Position numbers and translations under genes: made by a program. The notes under the pieces were generated by a model. The model was not told the DNA's origin and ran no database searches. It saw only the letters and a list, made by a program, of their open reading frames with translations. From the NCBI GenBank assembly GCA_023250155.1, contig JAHFBG010000008.1, forward strand, positions 1 through 64,000: 64,000 nt of DNA, read 5' to 3'. This DNA comes from Candidatus Melainabacteria bacterium. Its GTDB lineage: Bacteria > Cyanobacteriota > Vampirovibrionia > 2-02-FULL-35-15. How positions within the stretch are numbered: the first letter of the stretch is position 1; each line of letters begins with the position of its first letter. Below are positions 28,788 through 38,829 of the stretch, in pieces.

Positions 28788-29498
28788 CTACTTCTTGGCT
28801 GGTTTAGCTTCAGCAGTTTTACCGCCTGCAGCAGTTTTTGGTGCAGTTTCTTTGGTAGCAGCTGCTGGTGTTGCTTCTGTACCAGCTGTTGGTGTTGCAG
28901 TGGCAGTAGCTGTATCAGTAGCTGGAGCTTTATCTTCAACTTCATGGGTCTTGGCTATTTCTACTTTAGCAAGAACTTCATTTGGTGTAGTTAAAATTTG
29001 GATAGCCTCACTAACTTTTAAATCTTTAGGATGTATTGCTTGTCCTATTTCTTCAATAGTATCAAGATTTACATCAATAACGTCAGGAATATCTTTTGGA
29101 AGACATTGAATTTCAACTTCATTGAATGTAATAATAAGTATTCCGCCTTTAGTAACGGCTGATGAGTGTCCAATATAGTTAAGTGCCACTTTAACTTTAA
29201 TTTTTTCATCACTCTTAATCTTATAAAACTCAATGTTTAAAACATGATCTCTTATAGGATCAACTTGAACATTTCTAATTAATACAGGGAATTTTTCTTT
29301 GCCCTCTACATCTAACTCATTTATATGAGAATAGGCTTTATACGGTACCTTTGAAAAGTCTTTTGCATTGACTTGTACAGATTCTGATGAGAAACCATGC
29401 CCATATACAGTAGCTGGTATATATCCTTCTCGTCTAATTGTGTTTGGGTTTTTATTTTCTTCTTTAGATCTTGCTTTAATTAATAATGCTTTTGCCAT
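28788..29498 (-). CDS. rplY: 50S ribosomal protein L25/CTC
   Basis: L25 binds 5S rRNA. The 236-residue protein is the long TL5/CTC type, with an N-terminal L25 domain (about 1-90), a C-terminal beta domain (about 95-185), and an added Ala/Thr/Lys-rich low-complexity tail (about 190-236). The tail is odd for an AT-rich genome and locally raises GC. A GGAG ribosome site precedes the ATG. It heads a probable operon with the Cys-rich and TusA-like genes. Confidence 0.92.
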   Translation of the reverse strand: MAKALLIKARSKEENKNPNTIRREGYIPATVYGHGFSSESVQVNAKDFSKVPYKAYSHINELDVEGKEKFPVLIRNVQVDPIRDHVLNIEFYKIKSDEKIKVKVALNYIGHSSAVTKGGILIITFNEVEIQCLPKDIPDVIDVNLDTIEEIGQAIHPKDLKVSEAIQILTTPNEVLAKVEIAKTHEVEDKAPATDTATATATPTAGTEATPAAATKETAPKTAAGGKTAEAKPAKK

Positions 29499-29581
29499 AG
29501 TTTTAAATCTCCAAGAACTACTATATTAATCGTATAACTATAAAAAATCAAGAAACAATTCTGTATGACATAAGAATATTA

Positions 29582-30595
29582 TTATTGTGAGTAGGCTAAG
29601 GATTTATTATCAGTTTTATATTTTAAGAAATTAGCACAACCAAGTAAAGGCATTTTTTCATTTAAGATTACTTTTACTGGCATATGTGAAACCATAACTG
29701 ATAATCTACCTTTATTAGTAAATGATTGGATGAAAGCACCTTCTTTAAGTTTATTTAATATTTTTGGTGCTATTCCACCACCTATATATACACCACCCGT
29801 AGATAAACTTGTTAAAGCAAGATTTCCTGCTTCAGCACCATATACAGATACAAATAGCTCTAAAGCCTTTTCACAACACTCATCTTTTTTTGACATTGCA
29901 ACATCAGAAATAACAGCGCTAGGGTCTTCTGCTTTTAGTCTTTCTAATAACCATGGCGGGGTATTTTGGTATGCTGTATCTTTAAAAAAACTATAAATAT
30001 TTAAAAGACCAGGGCCTGAAAGTATCCTTTCATAACTAATTCGACCATATTTGTTTATAAGGTAATTTAATAAGTCAATTTCAATTTTATTTCTTGATGC
30101 AAAATCAGTATGTCCACCTTCTGATGGTGATGGTCTATATCCCTTTCCATCCCAAAATATAATTGATTCGCCAAGTCCAGTACCAGCACTAAGTAAGCAA
30201 CGAGTTCCGTTTTTTTGTTCTGTTCCTTGATTTAAAACAAAGACATCTTTTTCTTCTAAAGTTTCAATCCCATAGGCGGCAGCTTCTAAATCATTTAGTA
30301 GACTTACTTGACTTGATTTAAGATTTAAAACTTCTGATATTTTTTTTGAATCTACAAGCCATGGCAAATTTGTAGCATCACAAAGCCCATCTTTAACAGG
30401 ACCTGCTACACCAAAACAAGCACAAGTGAGATTTAAATTTTTATTTTCCTCAATAAACTCTTTTACGATCGTTCTTAAACTGTCATGGTTTTTACTTAGG
30501 TAGCTTTTTTCAAGAACAATTTTATAAGAATTATTATTAGAGTCTATAACTGCTATGTTTGTTTTAGTTCCACCAATATCACCTACTAAGTACAT
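29582..30595 (-). CDS. glk: glucokinase
   Basis: Glk phosphorylates glucose with ATP at the entry to glycolysis. The 337-residue ROK/hexokinase-fold protein has the phosphate-1 loop GDIGGTKTNIAV at the N-terminus, LLSAGTGLGESI near 132-143, and the substrate Glu in SEGGHTDFASRN. The C-terminal YIGGGIAPKI is also typical. An AGGAG ribosome site precedes the ATG. It stands 83 bp upstream of rplY on the same strand. Confidence 0.93.
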   Translation of the reverse strand: MYLVGDIGGTKTNIAVIDSNNNSYKIVLEKSYLSKNHDSLRTIVKEFIEENKNLNLTCACFGVAGPVKDGLCDATNLPWLVDSKKISEVLNLKSSQVSLLNDLEAAAYGIETLEEKDVFVLNQGTEQKNGTRCLLSAGTGLGESIIFWDGKGYRPSPSEGGHTDFASRNKIEIDLLNYLINKYGRISYERILSGPGLLNIYSFFKDTAYQNTPPWLLERLKAEDPSAVISDVAMSKKDECCEKALELFVSVYGAEAGNLALTSLSTGGVYIGGGIAPKILNKLKEGAFIQSFTNKGRLSVMVSHMPVKVILNEKMPLLGCANFLKYKTDNKSLAYSQ

Positions 30596-30643
30596 TAATA
30601 TTCTCCTATATAAAACATTTTACATTATACAATTGTTTCATAA

Positions 30644-31333
30644 ATGCATATAAATAGCAAAATCATTACAACAATAATTTGTGGATTTATATTGTTTATT
30701 TTTTGTATAAATATTTCTAATGCCCAACAAACCATTTTTAATGTACCCTCAGCAGATGTTACTGAAAAAGGAATGATTTTTTTTCAACATGAAAGCCAAT
30801 TTTCAAATGAGTTTGCTTCTTTTACTCATTACGGTGCATATGGAATTGGTAAGTATACTGAACTTGATTTAACATTATTTCAAGTAGGAACACATCCAGG
30901 GAATAATGAAAACTTAGGAATTGGCTTTAAGACTTCATTACCATTGCATGAAAAAAGTGAAACCAAATTAACCTTTGGGCATTTAATTCCAGCTTCATTA
31001 AGAGGGAATGGTGTAGGTGGTTATACTTACTCACACTTAAGTACTCGATTATCTAAAACGAAAACAAGAATCACCTCTGGTTTTTTAGTGGGGACTAGCA
31101 CATTGTTTGGGCGTGATTTTATTTGTTATATTGGTGGAGTTGAACAACCTATTACAAAACGATTTAATCTAATTATGGATTATCACTCAGGCAAGCATCC
31201 ATATGGATTTTTAATACCAGGTTTTTCATTTGCAGTTAATCCAACACTTACTTTGTATACAGGGTATCAGATTCACAATAACAAAGCCAATGGAGATAAT
31301 GGTTTCGTGATAGAGTTGGCTAAGATTTTTTAA
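30644..31333 (+). CDS. outer-membrane-type beta protein
   Basis: The 229-residue protein has a signal peptide (about 1-27, ending SNAQ) and then alternating polar and hydrophobic strands with many Gly, Tyr and Thr. It ends ELAKIF, with the C-terminal Phe seen in proteins inserted by the BAM machinery. These traits suggest a small beta-barrel of about 8-10 strands. I do not recognise the family. Its 3' end overlaps the convergent typA by 4 bp. Confidence 0.65.
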   Translation: MHINSKIITTIICGFILFIFCINISNAQQTIFNVPSADVTEKGMIFFQHESQFSNEFASFTHYGAYGIGKYTELDLTLFQVGTHPGNNENLGIGFKTSLPLHEKSETKLTFGHLIPASLRGNGVGGYTYSHLSTRLSKTKTRITSGFLVGTSTLFGRDFICYIGGVEQPITKRFNLIMDYHSGKHPYGFLIPGFSFAVNPTLTLYTGYQIHNNKANGDNGFVIELAKIF

Positions 31334-33141
31334 ACTAATCCTTTGCTAGCAGTTTTTCTTTTGTTTGGATCTAAAATTGCCTTTCTTAATCTAATAGTTT
31401 TTGGTGTAACTTCTACAAGCTCGTCACTATTTATATACTCAAGAGCTTCTTCTAATGACATTTCAATAGGTGGTGGCAAACCTTCTAAAACTTCTGCTCC
31501 TGCAGATCTAATATTTGTTAGTTTTTTTGTTTTACAAACATTTACTTCTAAATCCTGTGGTTTGTTGTTTTCACCTACAATCATTCCTTGATAAATGTTT
31601 GTGCCAGGGTGAATGAAAAAATCACCTCTATCTAAAGCATTTAAAATGGCATAAGGAGTACTTACTCCACTTTCAAAAGCAATAATTGCACCATTTCTTG
31701 TTCTATTTATATGACCTGCATAGACACGATACTCATGGAAACAATGGTTCATGACACCATGACCTCTTGTTTGTCTTATAAATTCGCTTCTATAACCTAT
31801 TAGTCCACGTGTTGGTACTTCAAACTCAAGAACAGTTAGAGTTCCATCTGAGTGCATGTTCTTTAACTCACCTTTTCTTTTGCCCATAGCTTCAATACAA
31901 GAACCTACATGTTCATCTCTAACATCTAAGATTAAAAGCTCGTAAGGTTCATGCTTTTCTTCATTTATGGTTTTAAAAATAACTTCTGGCTTACTAACTT
32001 GAAATTCAAAACCTTCTCTTCTCATAGTTTCAATTAAAATTCCAAGATGCAATTCTCCTCTGCCACTCACTAGAAATTTATCGGTAGATGAAGTTTCTTC
32101 TACTCTTAAGGCTACATTGCTTTGAAGTTCTTTTAAAAGTCTTTCTCTAAGCTGTCTTGATGTGACAAACTTTCCTTCTTGTCCACAAAAAGGACTGTCA
32201 TTGATTGAAAATGTCATTTGCATTGTAGGCTCATCTACTTTAATGAGTGTAAGGGCATTAGGATTTTCTGGGTCAGAAAGAGTCTCTCCAATATTTGCAT
32301 CACTAATTCCTGTAAGAGCAATAATCATTCCAGCACTTGCAGATTCGATTTCTACTTTTTTCAAATTTTCAAAACTGAAAAGTTTGTATATTTTTTCATT
32401 TTTTATAGAACCATCAGATTTAATTAAGGCAACATTTTGACCTACTTTTACTTTTCCATTGTGAATTCTTCCTATTAAAATACGTCCAAGATAATCACTG
32501 TAATCGATACTGGTCACTTGGAATTGGAAAGGTTTCTTTTCATCACCAATTGGAGGTGGAACATGGTGAACAATCATATCCAAAAGAGGTTTTATATCTT
32601 TTGATTCATCTTCAAGTTTCAGCATTGCAGAGCCTTTTAATCCACTAGCATATACAATAGGAAATTCAGCTTGATCGTCACTGGCACCAAGCTCAATAAA
32701 TAAATCTAAAACTTGATCAATAACCTTAGCTGTATCAATGTTTTGTCTGTCAATTTTGTTTATTACAAGTATAGGTCTCAAACCTTTTTCTAATGCTTTC
32801 TTTAAAACAAATCGTGTTTGTGGTTTTGTACCTTCAAAAGCATCTACAATTAAAAGACAACCATCTACCATGCCAAGAACTCGCTCAACCTCACCACCAA
32901 AATCAGCATGTCCAGGCGTATCTACAATATTAATTAAATGTTCTCCATAGTTAACAGCAGTGTTTTTAGCAAGAATAGTTATTCCTCTTTCGCGCTCAAG
33001 TTCATTTGAATCCATTACACAATCAACAACTTCTTGGTTAGCACGAAAAGCACCAGTAAACTTTAATATGGAATCCATAAGAGTAGTTTTACCGTGATCT
33101 ACGTGAGCAATAATTGCTATATTTCTAATCTTACTGTTCAT
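31330..33141 (-). CDS. typA: ribosome-associated GTPase TypA/BipA
   Basis: TypA/BipA is an EF-G-like GTPase that acts on ribosomes under cold and other stress. The 603-residue protein has G1 [13 protein letters not shown]3 [12 protein letters not shown] and G4 NKIDR. Domains II, III and V and the BipA-specific C-terminal domain follow ([28 protein letters not shown]). Length is normal. Two in-frame Met pairs at the start are possible; the ATG at 33141 gives the standard [17 protein letters not shown] beginning. Confidence 0.96.
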   Translation of the reverse strand: MNSKIRNIAIIAHVDHGKTTLMDSILKFTGAFRANQEVVDCVMDSNELERERGITILAKNTAVNYGEHLINIVDTPGHADFGGEVERVLGMVDGCLLIVDAFEGTKPQTRFVLKKALEKGLRPILVINKIDRQNIDTAKVIDQVLDLFIELGASDDQAEFPIVYASGLKGSAMLKLEDESKDIKPLLDMIVHHVPPPIGDEKKPFQFQVTSIDYSDYLGRILIGRIHNGKVKVGQNVALIKSDGSIKNEKIYKLFSFENLKKVEIESASAGMIIALTGISDANIGETLSDPENPNALTLIKVDEPTMQMTFSINDSPFCGQEGKFVTSRQLRERLLKELQSNVALRVEETSSTDKFLVSGRGELHLGILIETMRREGFEFQVSKPEVIFKTINEEKHEPYELLILDVRDEHVGSCIEAMGKRKGELKNMHSDGTLTVLEFEVPTRGLIGYRSEFIRQTRGHGVMNHCFHEYRVYAGHINRTRNGAIIAFESGVSTPYAILNALDRGDFFIHPGTNIYQGMIVGENNKPQDLEVNVCKTKKLTNIRSAGAEVLEGLPPPIEMSLEEALEYINSDELVEVTPKTIRLRKAILDPNKRKTASKGLV

Positions 33142-33320
33142 GTCCTAACTAATAATGACGGTAAACCAGGAAATAGTTCAGAATCTTTATAAGAATTTTA
33201 TATTCTGTACATATTTATAACTTGGTAGCCTCACTTTACGCAAAGTAAGGTTACAAATTAGGCTGGCTCAGTAAGTGAGCTTTGTCCAATTTATTTGGCA
33301 AAGCGAGCGGTCTTTGGAAA

Positions 33321-33359
33321 GGTGGTTCTGAGGAGCAACGTCACCGCAAGAACCACCTG
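33321..33359. repeat. GC-rich inverted repeat between typA and the TPR gene
   Basis: AGGTGGTTCT (33321-33330) and AGAACCACCT (33350-33359) form an exact 10-bp stem around a 19-nt loop. It ends 5 bp before the stop of the TPR lipoprotein gene. It could fold as an mRNA-stabilising or terminating hairpin for that gene, but no T run follows on the minus strand. A dispersed REP-type element is the alternative. Confidence 0.4.
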
Positions 33360-33364
33360 AAATA

Positions 33365-34222
33365 CTAAGTCTGTTTTTGTTTAGCCGAAATGATGGATAA
33401 AGCACGTTGTTCGACTTTTGTAGCATCATTAACTCTTCCAGATTTTTTATATAGTTCAGACATGTTTCGTAAAACAGTAAGAATACTAGGATGTGATTTT
33501 CCAAAGGTCTTCTCTAAAATAAAGACAGACTCTTTAAAAAGTGGTTCTGCCTGAGTATATTTTCCCTCTACAGTATAAAGTTCACCTAAATTGTTTAAAG
33601 ATACTGCTACGTCAGGATGTTCTTTTCCTAGAACTTTTTTTCTAATCTCTAAAGCACGTTTTAATAAAGCTTCTGACTTATCAAATTTATTTTGAGCTCT
33701 GTACAAGACGGCTAAATTGTTTAGTGAAATAGCTACATCAGGATGATCTTTGCCAAGTGATTTTTCTCTAATACTAAGTGCTCTGTTGTAAAGCTCTTCG
33801 GCTTTATCATATTTCATTAAGCTTCTATATAAGACTGCAAGATTGTTTAAATCTCTTGCTACATCAGTGTGTTCTTTACCATAGATTTTTTCATCAATCT
33901 TAAGAGCTTCTTTATAAAAAGCCTCAGCTTCAGTCAATTTTCCTGTAGCTCTTTTAAGCTCTGCAAGATTGTTTAGTGAAACAGCGACTTTTGCATCTTT
34001 GTTACCAAAGGAGCGTTTTGCATAGTTTAATGTTTCATGAGCTGTTTGAATAGCTTTATCATAACTTCCTTCTTTATAAAGACTTACAACATTTTTGTTT
34101 AAGTTATTCCATTCTTCTTGTTTTTTTACTAGTTCTTTTTCAGAGTTAAAGCTGCAGCCAGATAAAAAAGCTAGTGAAAGAATTATTAAAAAGGTTGATG
34201 CATAAGTTTTTAGTTTGGACAT
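33365..34222 (-). CDS. TPR-repeat lipoprotein
   Basis: The 285-residue protein has a lipoprotein signal (FLSGC, Cys about 23) and then five to six tetratricopeptide repeats with a 42-residue period, as in kinesin-light-chain-type TPRs. The repeat signature is SLNNLAxLYR...KYDKAEELYxRALxIREKxLGKDHPDVA. Such arrays bind peptides or partner proteins, here on the outer face of the inner membrane or in the periplasm. The ribosome site is strong (AAAGGAG). The partner is unknown. Confidence 0.85.
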   Translation of the reverse strand: MSKLKTYASTFLIILSLAFLSGCSFNSEKELVKKQEEWNNLNKNVVSLYKEGSYDKAIQTAHETLNYAKRSFGNKDAKVAVSLNNLAELKRATGKLTEAEAFYKEALKIDEKIYGKEHTDVARDLNNLAVLYRSLMKYDKAEELYNRALSIREKSLGKDHPDVAISLNNLAVLYRAQNKFDKSEALLKRALEIRKKVLGKEHPDVAVSLNNLGELYTVEGKYTQAEPLFKESVFILEKTFGKSHPSILTVLRNMSELYKKSGRVNDATKVEQRALSIISAKQKQT

Positions 34223-34734
34223 TAGAGTTCTCCTTTGTTAAGTGTTGAATGTTGATTGGTAATTGATCACATACATAAAGTATTAGTATACCTTACTTTC
34301 TTGGGTTGTTGAGCGTAGAGTTTCCAGTAATCAAGACTCTTTGAATCCTGAGAAATTAGAAGAACTTTAAAACCTTACAAACTATAAAGCAAAATATTAA
34401 TATTTTATTAATAACACTACCCATACAGAGTTAATACAAGTGTGGATTATCGTAAGGTAGATTTTAGTGAGCTGACGAAATGTTTGCGTGTAGTGTATTT
34501 GGTAAGTATTGAAAAATTACAATGTAAGAATTAACAAAATATTTTTACAGTAATGCATTGATCTCTTTACTTGTGAAATGGCTTTCTAGAGTAGAATTAG
34601 GAAAATAAAATAAAACATAAAGTTTAAGTGTACATATTCTTATCTATGTAGATAGCTTGTATTGTGCACCTAGATTGCTGTTGCCATAAATCTGTAAATT
34701 ACATTTGATTGTGGTTTATAAAGGAGCAAAACAC
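34223..34734. other. upstream region of the prkA operon
   Basis: A 512-bp AT-rich region between the TPR gene (leftward) and the prkA operon (rightward). I see no credible gene. It must hold both promoters and probably a long leader for the operon. A weak TTGTGA/17/GAATTA pair (about 34574-34602) is one promoter candidate. If the operon is stress-induced, an alternative sigma factor site is likely here. Confidence 0.3.
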
Positions 34735-37005
34735 ATGAAAACAGAAGTCAACAAAATTGTGCCATTTACAAATCCCTTGCAAATAGTAAAAAATCAAAAA
34801 ACTAATGTTAATGATGAGCTTAAAACCCCACAAATCACAAATGAAAAAAAGTATTTAACGAAAGATGGTACAGGAGCTAGTGTTCAGGAAATTAAAAATA
34901 TAATTGCCAGTAGTGTTAATAAAAATGCTTTTGAAAAACAAAATGAAGTAATTAGTTTTGATGAGTATTTAAATAGAGTCATTGAAAATCCAAAGCTAAT
35001 TAGAACTTCTACTCAGCGCATATTTGATATGGTGATGTCTAAAGGTCGTGAAATATCGCTTATAGATGGTGAGACCTTATATCGATATAACTTTTTTTCA
35101 AATCCTGTCAGTCCTGATGATGCAATAGCAGGTATAGAGAAACCCTTACACCAGTTAATGGAAAAAATCGAAGGATCTGCAAATGCTAGTGGACCAGATA
35201 AAAGAATAATATTTTTAGTAGGACCTGTAGGTAGTGCTAAAACTACAATTGTACGAACCCTAAAAGAAGGATTGGAAGCTTACACACGTTCAGATGAAGG
35301 TGCATTATTTAGTACACAATGGGATTTAAGAAAACCTAATGGAGAAGCTTTGTTTAGTGACTTGCCTATTGTGAAAAATTGTGATGTCCATGATGATCCA
35401 TTTAAACTTTTGCCAAACGATGCTGGGAGTAATGTCCGTGAAAAAATAGTAACTGCTTTAAACAATAATTTAAAAGAAACAGCAAAAGCAGACAATAAAA
35501 CATTACCGTATCAATTACACTCAAAAGGTGATGCATGTCCTTCGTGCAAGGATATTTATGACAGGCTTTATAAACATTATAATGGTGATGTAAGTGAAGT
35601 TTTAAAACATGCTAAAGCAAAAAGAATATTATTAGATGAAGATGCAAGAGTTGGGATTACTACATATGAACCAAGAGATGAAAAGAGTCATGATGTAGAG
35701 CAGTTAACTGGAAGTGTAAATCTAAGAAAGCTGATTAAATCAGGGAATGACAGTGATCCACAAAGTTTTAATTTTGATGGAGAGTTAGCTCTTTCAAATC
35801 GTGGTATTGCACACTTTGATGAACTCTTAAAATTACCACGACAAATGCTATATGTCTTGTTGACAGCAGCTCAGGACAGAAAGTATAAAGCTACCAAATT
35901 TGCACAAATAGCATTTGATGGACTTTTGATTGGAACTTCAAATATTCCTGACTGGGACAAAATTAGAAAAGATAAACATTCAGAAGCTATAAGAAGTCGT
36001 ATTATTGAAATCCCAGTTCCTTATAATGGAAAAATTGATGATGAAGTTAAGATTTATAGTAAATCTTTTGTAAAATCAGCCATTGCAAGAAATATACACA
36101 TCTCACCACATACAGTTTGGATAGCATCGCTCTGGGCTACTATGACACGTCTTGCTGAAACCAAGGGTGATATAACTATGCTTCAAAAAGCATTGTTATA
36201 TAACGGAGAACAAATTAAAGACTATAACCCTTATAAAGTTCTTCAGTTAAAAAGAGATATTCCTGTTGAGGCTATGGAATTGCTAAAAGGTGTATCACCT
36301 AGAAATATTGAAAATGCTTTGTCTAGTGCAATGTCCCATCCTGATGTAACCCATGAACAAAAAGGAAGCAATTGTATTAGTCCTTATCTTGTTTTGGATT
36401 GCTTAGAAAAAGAATTAAATAGTGGAGTTGCAAATATAACTCCACAGGAAAGAGAGTCTTATAAAGCATTTCTAAAAGAAGTTGAAACTGAATTAGATAA
36501 TAGCTTGAAAAAGGATGTGCATAGAGCAATTGCTGGAAATGAGCAAGGCTTAGAAAATATTTTTAATGCATATAAAAGAAATGTTTTTGCTTGGAAAAAG
36601 AAAGAGCAAGTGCTAAATCCAATCACAAGTCGAATGGATGATCCGGAAAAAGATGGAACGATGAAAGCAATAGAAGATAAGCTTGAAATAACAGATGGAA
36701 GTAGAAGTGAATATAGAAGCTGGTTTATTGAACAGTTTGCCCTTGCTCCTGAAGGTAAGCCTTTTACCTATAAAAGTGATACGAAGTTTAGGAAAGCTCT
36801 TGAGGATGTGTTGGTGGAAAAACATAGCGATATAACTATTTCACTTCCTAATGTCAGTAAAGATACAGCAAGTGCAGAAGAACAAAAACAGTTCAAAGTT
36901 ATTAAATCAAGACTGACAGAAAAGTTTGGTTATTGTGAACATTGCTCTGAGATTGCAATCTCGCAAGCATCATCACCTAAAAACCGTGGATCAGTGCGTC
37001 GCTAA
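34735..37005 (+). CDS. prkA: PrkA-family AAA+ serine protein kinase
   Basis: PrkA (YeaG in E. coli) is an AAA+ protein with a kinase-like C-terminal part, linked to stress survival and sporulation. The 756-residue protein has a PrkA N-terminal helix region (about 75-105), Walker A GPVGSAKTT (163-171), a Walker B-like RGIAHFDELLK, and a CPSCKDIYDRL Cys pair. A YCEHC motif lies near the end. It is about 110 residues longer than E. coli YeaG, mostly at the N-terminus. I start at the ATG with AAGGAG upstream, ten codons after an earlier ATG. It is the first of five tightly packed genes. Confidence 0.9.
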   Translation: MKTEVNKIVPFTNPLQIVKNQKTNVNDELKTPQITNEKKYLTKDGTGASVQEIKNIIASSVNKNAFEKQNEVISFDEYLNRVIENPKLIRTSTQRIFDMVMSKGREISLIDGETLYRYNFFSNPVSPDDAIAGIEKPLHQLMEKIEGSANASGPDKRIIFLVGPVGSAKTTIVRTLKEGLEAYTRSDEGALFSTQWDLRKPNGEALFSDLPIVKNCDVHDDPFKLLPNDAGSNVREKIVTALNNNLKETAKADNKTLPYQLHSKGDACPSCKDIYDRLYKHYNGDVSEVLKHAKAKRILLDEDARVGITTYEPRDEKSHDVEQLTGSVNLRKLIKSGNDSDPQSFNFDGELALSNRGIAHFDELLKLPRQMLYVLLTAAQDRKYKATKFAQIAFDGLLIGTSNIPDWDKIRKDKHSEAIRSRIIEIPVPYNGKIDDEVKIYSKSFVKSAIARNIHISPHTVWIASLWATMTRLAETKGDITMLQKALLYNGEQIKDYNPYKVLQLKRDIPVEAMELLKGVSPRNIENALSSAMSHPDVTHEQKGSNCISPYLVLDCLEKELNSGVANITPQERESYKAFLKEVETELDNSLKKDVHRAIAGNEQGLENIFNAYKRNVFAWKKKEQVLNPITSRMDDPEKDGTMKAIEDKLEITDGSRSEYRSWFIEQFALAPEGKPFTYKSDTKFRKALEDVLVEKHSDITISLPNVSKDTASAEEQKQFKVIKSRLTEKFGYCEHCSEIAISQASSPKNRGSVRR

Positions 37006-37026
37006 ACAAATCAAGAGGTGATGTAA

Positions 37027-38829
37027 TTGTCTAATACCATTAGATCTTTTAATACTAATTACCCTAAAAGCACTTTAGGAGTAGTACCACAAATGGTAGC
37101 TAAGCCGTGGTTAGCACCAAAAAACAATGATTATCCTATTGTTAATGCTTCTGAACATGATATTGGAAAAGGAATTTATGGACAAGATAATTATCCGGTT
37201 ACACCAAAAACTGAACCTGAACTTTATGACTGGAATCAGAAGATTTGGAAAGTGGGCAAAGAACATGGACTAGATCCTTTCGATACTCGTTTTTGGATAA
37301 TGCAAAGAGATACGCTTTTGCAAACTGCAGCAAGATCTGGCTTTCCTGTTCGATATAGACACTGGTCATTTGGACAAGCATATCAAGAACTTCTTATGCC
37401 ACAAAAACATGGACTGGCAAACTTGTATGAGTTGGTTATAAACAATGATCCTTGTTATGCATATCTTTTAAAAGAAAATCCTCTTTATGCTCAAAAAGTA
37501 GTAATGGCACATGTTATGGGGCATAGCGATTTCTTTAAAAACAATTATATGTTTAATGAAACAAATAGACAGATGCTTAATAGAACTAGTAATATAGCCT
37601 CTTCAATTAATGGAATACTTGATTCTGAAAAAGTTACGGTGCAAGATTTAGAAAATTTTATTGAAAAAGTTCATTCAATTCAATGGCTAATAGATTTAAC
37701 TGCAAAATCACCAAAGAAATTAAATCTAAATAAAAACATTATAAAAGAGCCTGAAAAACTACCTGATAATTGGGGAAAAATTGATACATCAAGTCTTCCA
37801 TCACACATGGATAAAAGAATTAATGATTATACAAGAATATCAAAAGAAGTAGAAAATGAAGAAATACGAAGAGAGACAATCACTAAAAAAAATCCACCTG
37901 AACCAGAAAGAGATGTACTGGCATTTTTAATTGAAAACTCTGTAGCCTTAAAACCTTGGCAAAGAAAAGTTCTCTCTTTACTTAGAGAAGAGAGTTATTA
38001 TTTTGCACCTCAATTACAAACAAAAATTATGAATGAAGGGTGGGCATCATTCTGGCATACAAATATTATGAAGCATAGGGATGTAATTGATTTAGAAAAT
38101 GCTACTAGCATAGGAAAAATGTTTGGAAATGTTTTAGCCTTGCAAAAGTTTAATTTGAATCCATATGCTCTTGGAATTGAGATATTTAAAGATATTGAAG
38201 ATAGATGGAATAAGGGGCATCATGGGACTGAGTGGGAAACTATTAGAAATATGGAGGAAAAAGAAAACTATGACACAAAAGAAATGAAAGGGAGAGAAAA
38301 GGTTTTTGAGGTACGGAAAAATTATAATGATATTCAGTTTTTAAGAACTTTTTTCACAAAAGACATTGCAAATAAATTAAAAATGTATACGTGGAATACG
38401 AGTGGGAATGATGTAGAAATATCAAGTAAAGATTTTGAAGATATAAAAAACAGACTATTAGAAATGCTTGACAATGGTGGTCAGCCATTGATTCAAGTAG
38501 TAGATAGCAACCATTTAAATAGGGGTGAGATAGTTTTAAAACACTCACATACATATGATTTAAAACAAGACTATGCTGAAATGACCTTAGAGAATATTAA
38601 ATCGCTGTGGGGAAGACCAGCCCACTTAGATACTTATAAAACATCTTCAAGTGGTACAAAGAAGCCGATGCGAATTTCAATTACAGACTCTGAAGGTACA
38701 CCATCAAAAAATGTAATTAAACGCTATATCTTAAAAGATAATGGTGCAGTTGATTATGAGTGTGATGCAAAGGGCGATAGGTTATATAAAAATAGTGGAG
38801 TTTATCCTTATTTATATGCAGGTATCTAA
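37027..38829 (+). CDS. spoVR: SpoVR-family protein
   Basis: SpoVR (YcgB in E. coli) is a cytoplasmic protein needed for spore cortex formation in Bacillus and stress-regulated elsewhere; its biochemistry is poorly known. The 600-residue protein has the N-terminal hallmark ELYDWNQKIWKVGKEHGLDPFDTRFW and the segment FPVRYRHWSFGQAYQEL. His-rich stretches (AHVMGHSDFF) could bind metal. It is longer than E. coli YcgB (about 510). The start is TTG, supported by GAGGTG six bases upstream and 21 bp after the prkA stop. The next gene begins inside its end. Confidence 0.9.
   Translation: MSNTIRSFNTNYPKSTLGVVPQMVAKPWLAPKNNDYPIVNASEHDIGKGIYGQDNYPVTPKTEPELYDWNQKIWKVGKEHGLDPFDTRFWIMQRDTLLQTAARSGFPVRYRHWSFGQAYQELLMPQKHGLANLYELVINNDPCYAYLLKENPLYAQKVVMAHVMGHSDFFKNNYMFNETNRQMLNRTSNIASSINGILDSEKVTVQDLENFIEKVHSIQWLIDLTAKSPKKLNLNKNIIKEPEKLPDNWGKIDTSSLPSHMDKRINDYTRISKEVENEEIRRETITKKNPPEPERDVLAFLIENSVALKPWQRKVLSLLREESYYFAPQLQTKIMNEGWASFWHTNIMKHRDVIDLENATSIGKMFGNVLALQKFNLNPYALGIEIFKDIEDRWNKGHHGTEWETIRNMEEKENYDTKEMKGREKVFEVRKNYNDIQFLRTFFTKDIANKLKMYTWNTSGNDVEISSKDFEDIKNRLLEMLDNGGQPLIQVVDSNHLNRGEIVLKHSHTYDLKQDYAEMTLENIKSLWGRPAHLDTYKTSSSGTKKPMRISITDSEGTPSKNVIKRYILKDNGAVDYECDAKGDRLYKNSGVYPYLYAGI

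Noticed and set aside
28463..28945. 160-residue reading of the Cys-rich gene
   Set aside because: The first 70 codons overlap the repetitive end of rplY in another frame and give Leu/Gln low complexity; the real start is most likely 28732.
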